A stretch of DNA of 64,000 bases from Marinobacter shengliensis (GTDB lineage: Bacteria; Pseudomonadota; Gammaproteobacteria; Pseudomonadales; Oleiphilaceae): contig NZ_PXNO01000007.1 in the NCBI RefSeq assembly GCF_003007715.1, positions 1 to 64,000 on the forward strand. The letters run 5' to 3'. A program made the position numbers and the translations under genes. Every line of letters begins with the position of its first letter. Position 1 is the first letter of the stretch. Shown piece after piece: positions 62,091 to 64,000 of the stretch. The notes under the pieces were generated by a model. That model did not search any database, was not told the DNA's origin, and saw only the letters and a program-made list of their open reading frames with translations.

Positions 62091-63544
62091 TTCGGTGGCA
62101 AGGGCGAATAGGCGAGACTGGCAGCGTCCCACTGGGTGATGAGGTAACCTGCGGCGAACGCCAGCCAGAGCATCACCGCCGCCCAGGTCAGGGCATCCGG
62201 CCAGACCGGTACCCGGTCATAGCGGCTGTAGCTGGCGCGAATGGCGCCGGTAATGGCCATTCCCAATAGTACTCCCCCCAGTACGTCGGTAAACCAATGT
62301 ACCCCCAGGTAGAGTCTGCTCAGGGCAATGGGCACCAGAGGCAAGGACAGCAATACATAGGTTTGCCAGCGCTGGCGCACCCTGTTTTCGCCAGCGATGA
62401 AGCTGGCGGCCATGGTGACCAGCACCGTTGCCCCTGCGGCATGGCCGCTGGGAAAGGCGCCTGAGGCCGGTGGTCTGAGCACCTGATCCGGGCGATCTAC
62501 CATCAGGCCGGTTTTGACCAGCCATACGCAGGCAAAGCAGAGAATGGCCGCCAGGGCAATGTGCAGGGCAGCGGCGTAATATCCCCTGAACGACAGAACG
62601 GCCACCGCCAGTATGGCCGCACTGATCAGCACCGGCGGGTCGCCCATGAGCGTGGCGGCGATCACCGGAATATCCAGCAGCGGTTGTCGCAGCACTTCAA
62701 ACCAGGCAACGACCAGTTGATTCAGCTCGTTAATCCGCCGGCTGTAAGTGACCAGTTGTGTCAGGATCACAAACATTGCCAGCGACCCCGTAGCCAGAAC
62801 AATCGATGGCAGTGGAAATTCGCCTTTGCGGGCAGGCCGTTCGTTGGTGTAAAGCCGCCAGAACCGATGCGTGGTGTCGTAACGGGCCATGAATGACTCC
62901 AGCCAGCGGTAGGGCCTGCTGCCCTCGCCAACTCCAAGCCGGAACTGAAGAACCACAACATACAAAGTCACCAGCACCGCTGCGCTGATGCCAATAACCG
63001 GGTAGAAATGAGGGGGTGGCTCTATTTCGCTGGCGAGGGCGCTGCCGACGGCATAGCCCGGCAGCACATAGACCAGGGCCCAGCCGACGGCGGAAATCAG
63101 GTTGAGGGTAAGAAACCGGCGCCATGGCATGTGCAGCGCACCGGCAATCAGCGGGATGACCGGGCGGATAGGGCCGATAAAACGCCCGGCAATCACACTT
63201 TTGCCGCCGTGGGCATTAAAAAAAGACTCACCCCGGGTAATCAGCCCCGGGTAACGGCTGAAGGGCCAGACCGAATGCAGACGCCCCTTGAAGAAACGGC
63301 CCACGGTAAAACTGATGAGGTCACCGATAACCGCTCCCATGCCGGCCCAGGCCAGGGCTTCGGACAGGGGCATGCCGGATTTTCCTGCCAGTGCGGCAAA
63401 ACCAAACAGCATGGCAACGCCGGGCACGACAATGCCGGCAATCGCCAATGACTCCACCATGGCGGTTGCAAAGAGTGCCAGTATCAGCCAGCCGGGGTTG
63501 TCTGCCACCCAGGCCGCCGCTTCAGCCAGCCAGCTGTCAATCAT
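62087..63544 (-). CDS. DedA-PAP2 fusion membrane protein
   Basis: This 485-residue protein joins a DedA (SNARE-associated/VTT) domain (about 1-200) to a PAP2 phosphatase domain (about 270-450). The first has GDLISFTVGRFFKG and GRFIGPIRPVIPLIAG, typical of flippase-like DedA proteins. The second has all three phosphatase motifs: KTGLMVDRP, FPSGHA and SRLYLGVHWFTDV. This would couple flipping and dephosphorylation of undecaprenyl- or lipid-phosphates at one membrane site, an inference. Such fusions are known in several proteobacteria. It starts 4 bp inside the end of the GGDEF gene (ATGA). Confidence 0.87.
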   Translation of the reverse strand: MIDSWLAEAAAWVADNPGWLILALFATAMVESLAIAGIVVPGVAMLFGFAALAGKSGMPLSEALAWAGMGAVIGDLISFTVGRFFKGRLHSVWPFSRYPGLITRGESFFNAHGGKSVIAGRFIGPIRPVIPLIAGALHMPWRRFLTLNLISAVGWALVYVLPGYAVGSALASEIEPPPHFYPVIGISAAVLVTLYVVVLQFRLGVGEGSRPYRWLESFMARYDTTHRFWRLYTNERPARKGEFPLPSIVLATGSLAMFVILTQLVTYSRRINELNQLVVAWFEVLRQPLLDIPVIAATLMGDPPVLISAAILAVAVLSFRGYYAAALHIALAAILCFACVWLVKTGLMVDRPDQVLRPPASGAFPSGHAAGATVLVTMAASFIAGENRVRQRWQTYVLLSLPLVPIALSRLYLGVHWFTDVLGGVLLGMAITGAIRASYSRYDRVPVWPDALTWAAVMLWLAFAAGYLITQWDAASLAYSPLPPN

Positions 63545-64000
63545 ATGTCGACGGACTCTCCCGGGCTGAACCAGGCCGAATCCATACCCCGTTTACGTGC
63601 CTGATGCATCGCCTGATTGGCCCGGTTACGCAGTGAGACCGTACTGGTATCGCCGTTGCCTCGAGTGGTGCAGCCCAGGCTGACAGACAACCGACCAATA
63701 CCGCTCCACTCCCGTTCGCCGATGGTCCTGCGAATCCGCTCGGCAATGACGCGCACGCCTTCCTCCGGAGTAAAGGGAAGGATCAGGAAAAACTCGGAAT
63801 CGTTCAGGGTGTACAGGCTGTCGCCCGCCCGGATAACGCCAAACAGGTGCTCAGTGACCGATTTAAACAGGTTCTGCAGCCCGGCTTTGCCATGCAGGTC
63901 TCTAATTTCGTCGGTGTAATCAAAACTCAGGTTGATCACTGACAGGGGGTGGCCAGTGGCAATCGCTCTGCTGATTTCCTTTTGCAGGGTTTCGTCAAGA
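63541..64000 (-). CDS. GGDEF-domain protein, degenerate and cut by the window edge
   Basis: This is the C-terminal part of a larger protein running off the right end; the frame is open to 64000. The visible 150 or so residues look like a diguanylate cyclase domain. It has QKEISRAIATGHPLSVINL, then VTEHLFGVIRAGDSLYTLNDSEFFLILPFT, and RLSVSLGCTTRG. The signature GGDEF is replaced by NDSEF, so cyclase activity is unlikely. The start codon and N-terminal sensory part lie outside. It overlaps the DedA-PAP2 start by 4 bp, suggesting one operon. Confidence 0.75.
   Translation of the reverse strand, partial: LDETLQKEISRAIATGHPLSVINLSFDYTDEIRDLHGKAGLQNLFKSVTEHLFGVIRAGDSLYTLNDSEFFLILPFTPEEGVRVIAERIRRTIGEREWSGIGRLSVSLGCTTRGNGDTSTVSLRNRANQAMHQARKRGMDSAWFSPGESVDI

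Overview
The window is a stretch of chromosomal housekeeping DNA from a gammaproteobacterium. Moderately high GC, the proteins, and the gene order all point to Pseudomonas relatives. Diagnostic neighbourhoods are holD-rimI-prfC, lpoA-yraN-diaA, rsmI-rnpB-mraZ, lpxC-dciA-M23 peptidase-secA, and a MutT/ThiE fusion next to argJ. My best guess from memory is Marinobacter, without a database check. I see no prophage, insertion sequence, CRISPR array, tRNA gene or defence island.

Layout. 1-3400: end of an rRNA operon (16S-23S spacer with boxA, 23S, 5S, terminator). 3.4-8.8 kb: leuA, a divergent DNA polymerase III psi subunit (holD), rimI, prfC, tatD. 8.8-13.9 kb: rplM-rpsI, cytochrome bc1 (petABC), sspA-sspB. 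13.9-16.7 kb, minus strand: lpoA, yraN, diaA. 16.9-18.2 kb: rsmI and RNase P RNA. 18.4-36.6 kb: the complete division and cell wall (dcw) cluster mraZ-rsmH-ftsL-ftsI-murE-murF-mraY-murD-ftsW-murG-murC-ddlB-ftsQ-ftsA-ftsZ, then lpxC. A promoter and four 10-bp-phased MraZ boxes precede it. 36.6-41 kb: dciA (minus), an M23 peptidase, secA. 41-44.6 kb: argJ, the Nudix/ThiE fusion, moaC, ribA. 44.7-48.7 kb, minus strand: the isoprenoid unit xseB-ispA-dxs and an NRDE protein. 48.8-52.2 kb: TauE/SafE permease, lgt, thyA, two large related palindromic repeats, folA. 52.2-58.2 kb: DEAD-box helicase, TesB-like thioesterase, a haloalkane dehalogenase homologue, two small unrecognised genes, an AI-2E-type permease, a peptidoglycan-binding-like exported protein. 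58.2-64 kb: ilvD (minus), a cNMP-like/HDOD protein with a LON-domain protein, a DedA-PAP2 fusion, and a cut-off degenerate GGDEF protein.

Most genes sit in tight translationally coupled operons with ATGA/TAATG overlaps: division and cell wall, respiration, replication accessories, translation factors, cofactor and isoprenoid synthesis. The accessory-looking part is 53.9-58 kb plus the thyA-folA gap.

I did not find a clear novel multi-gene system. The observations most worth checking are: (1) two homologous palindromic repeats with a conserved loop and co-varying stems between thyA and folA; (2) a haloalkane dehalogenase homologue whose nucleophile Asp is Asn; (3) the cryptic psi subunit; (4) the four-box MraZ operator; (5) a small cysteine-rich gene with a strong ribosome site; (6) a hairpin in the lpxC leader.
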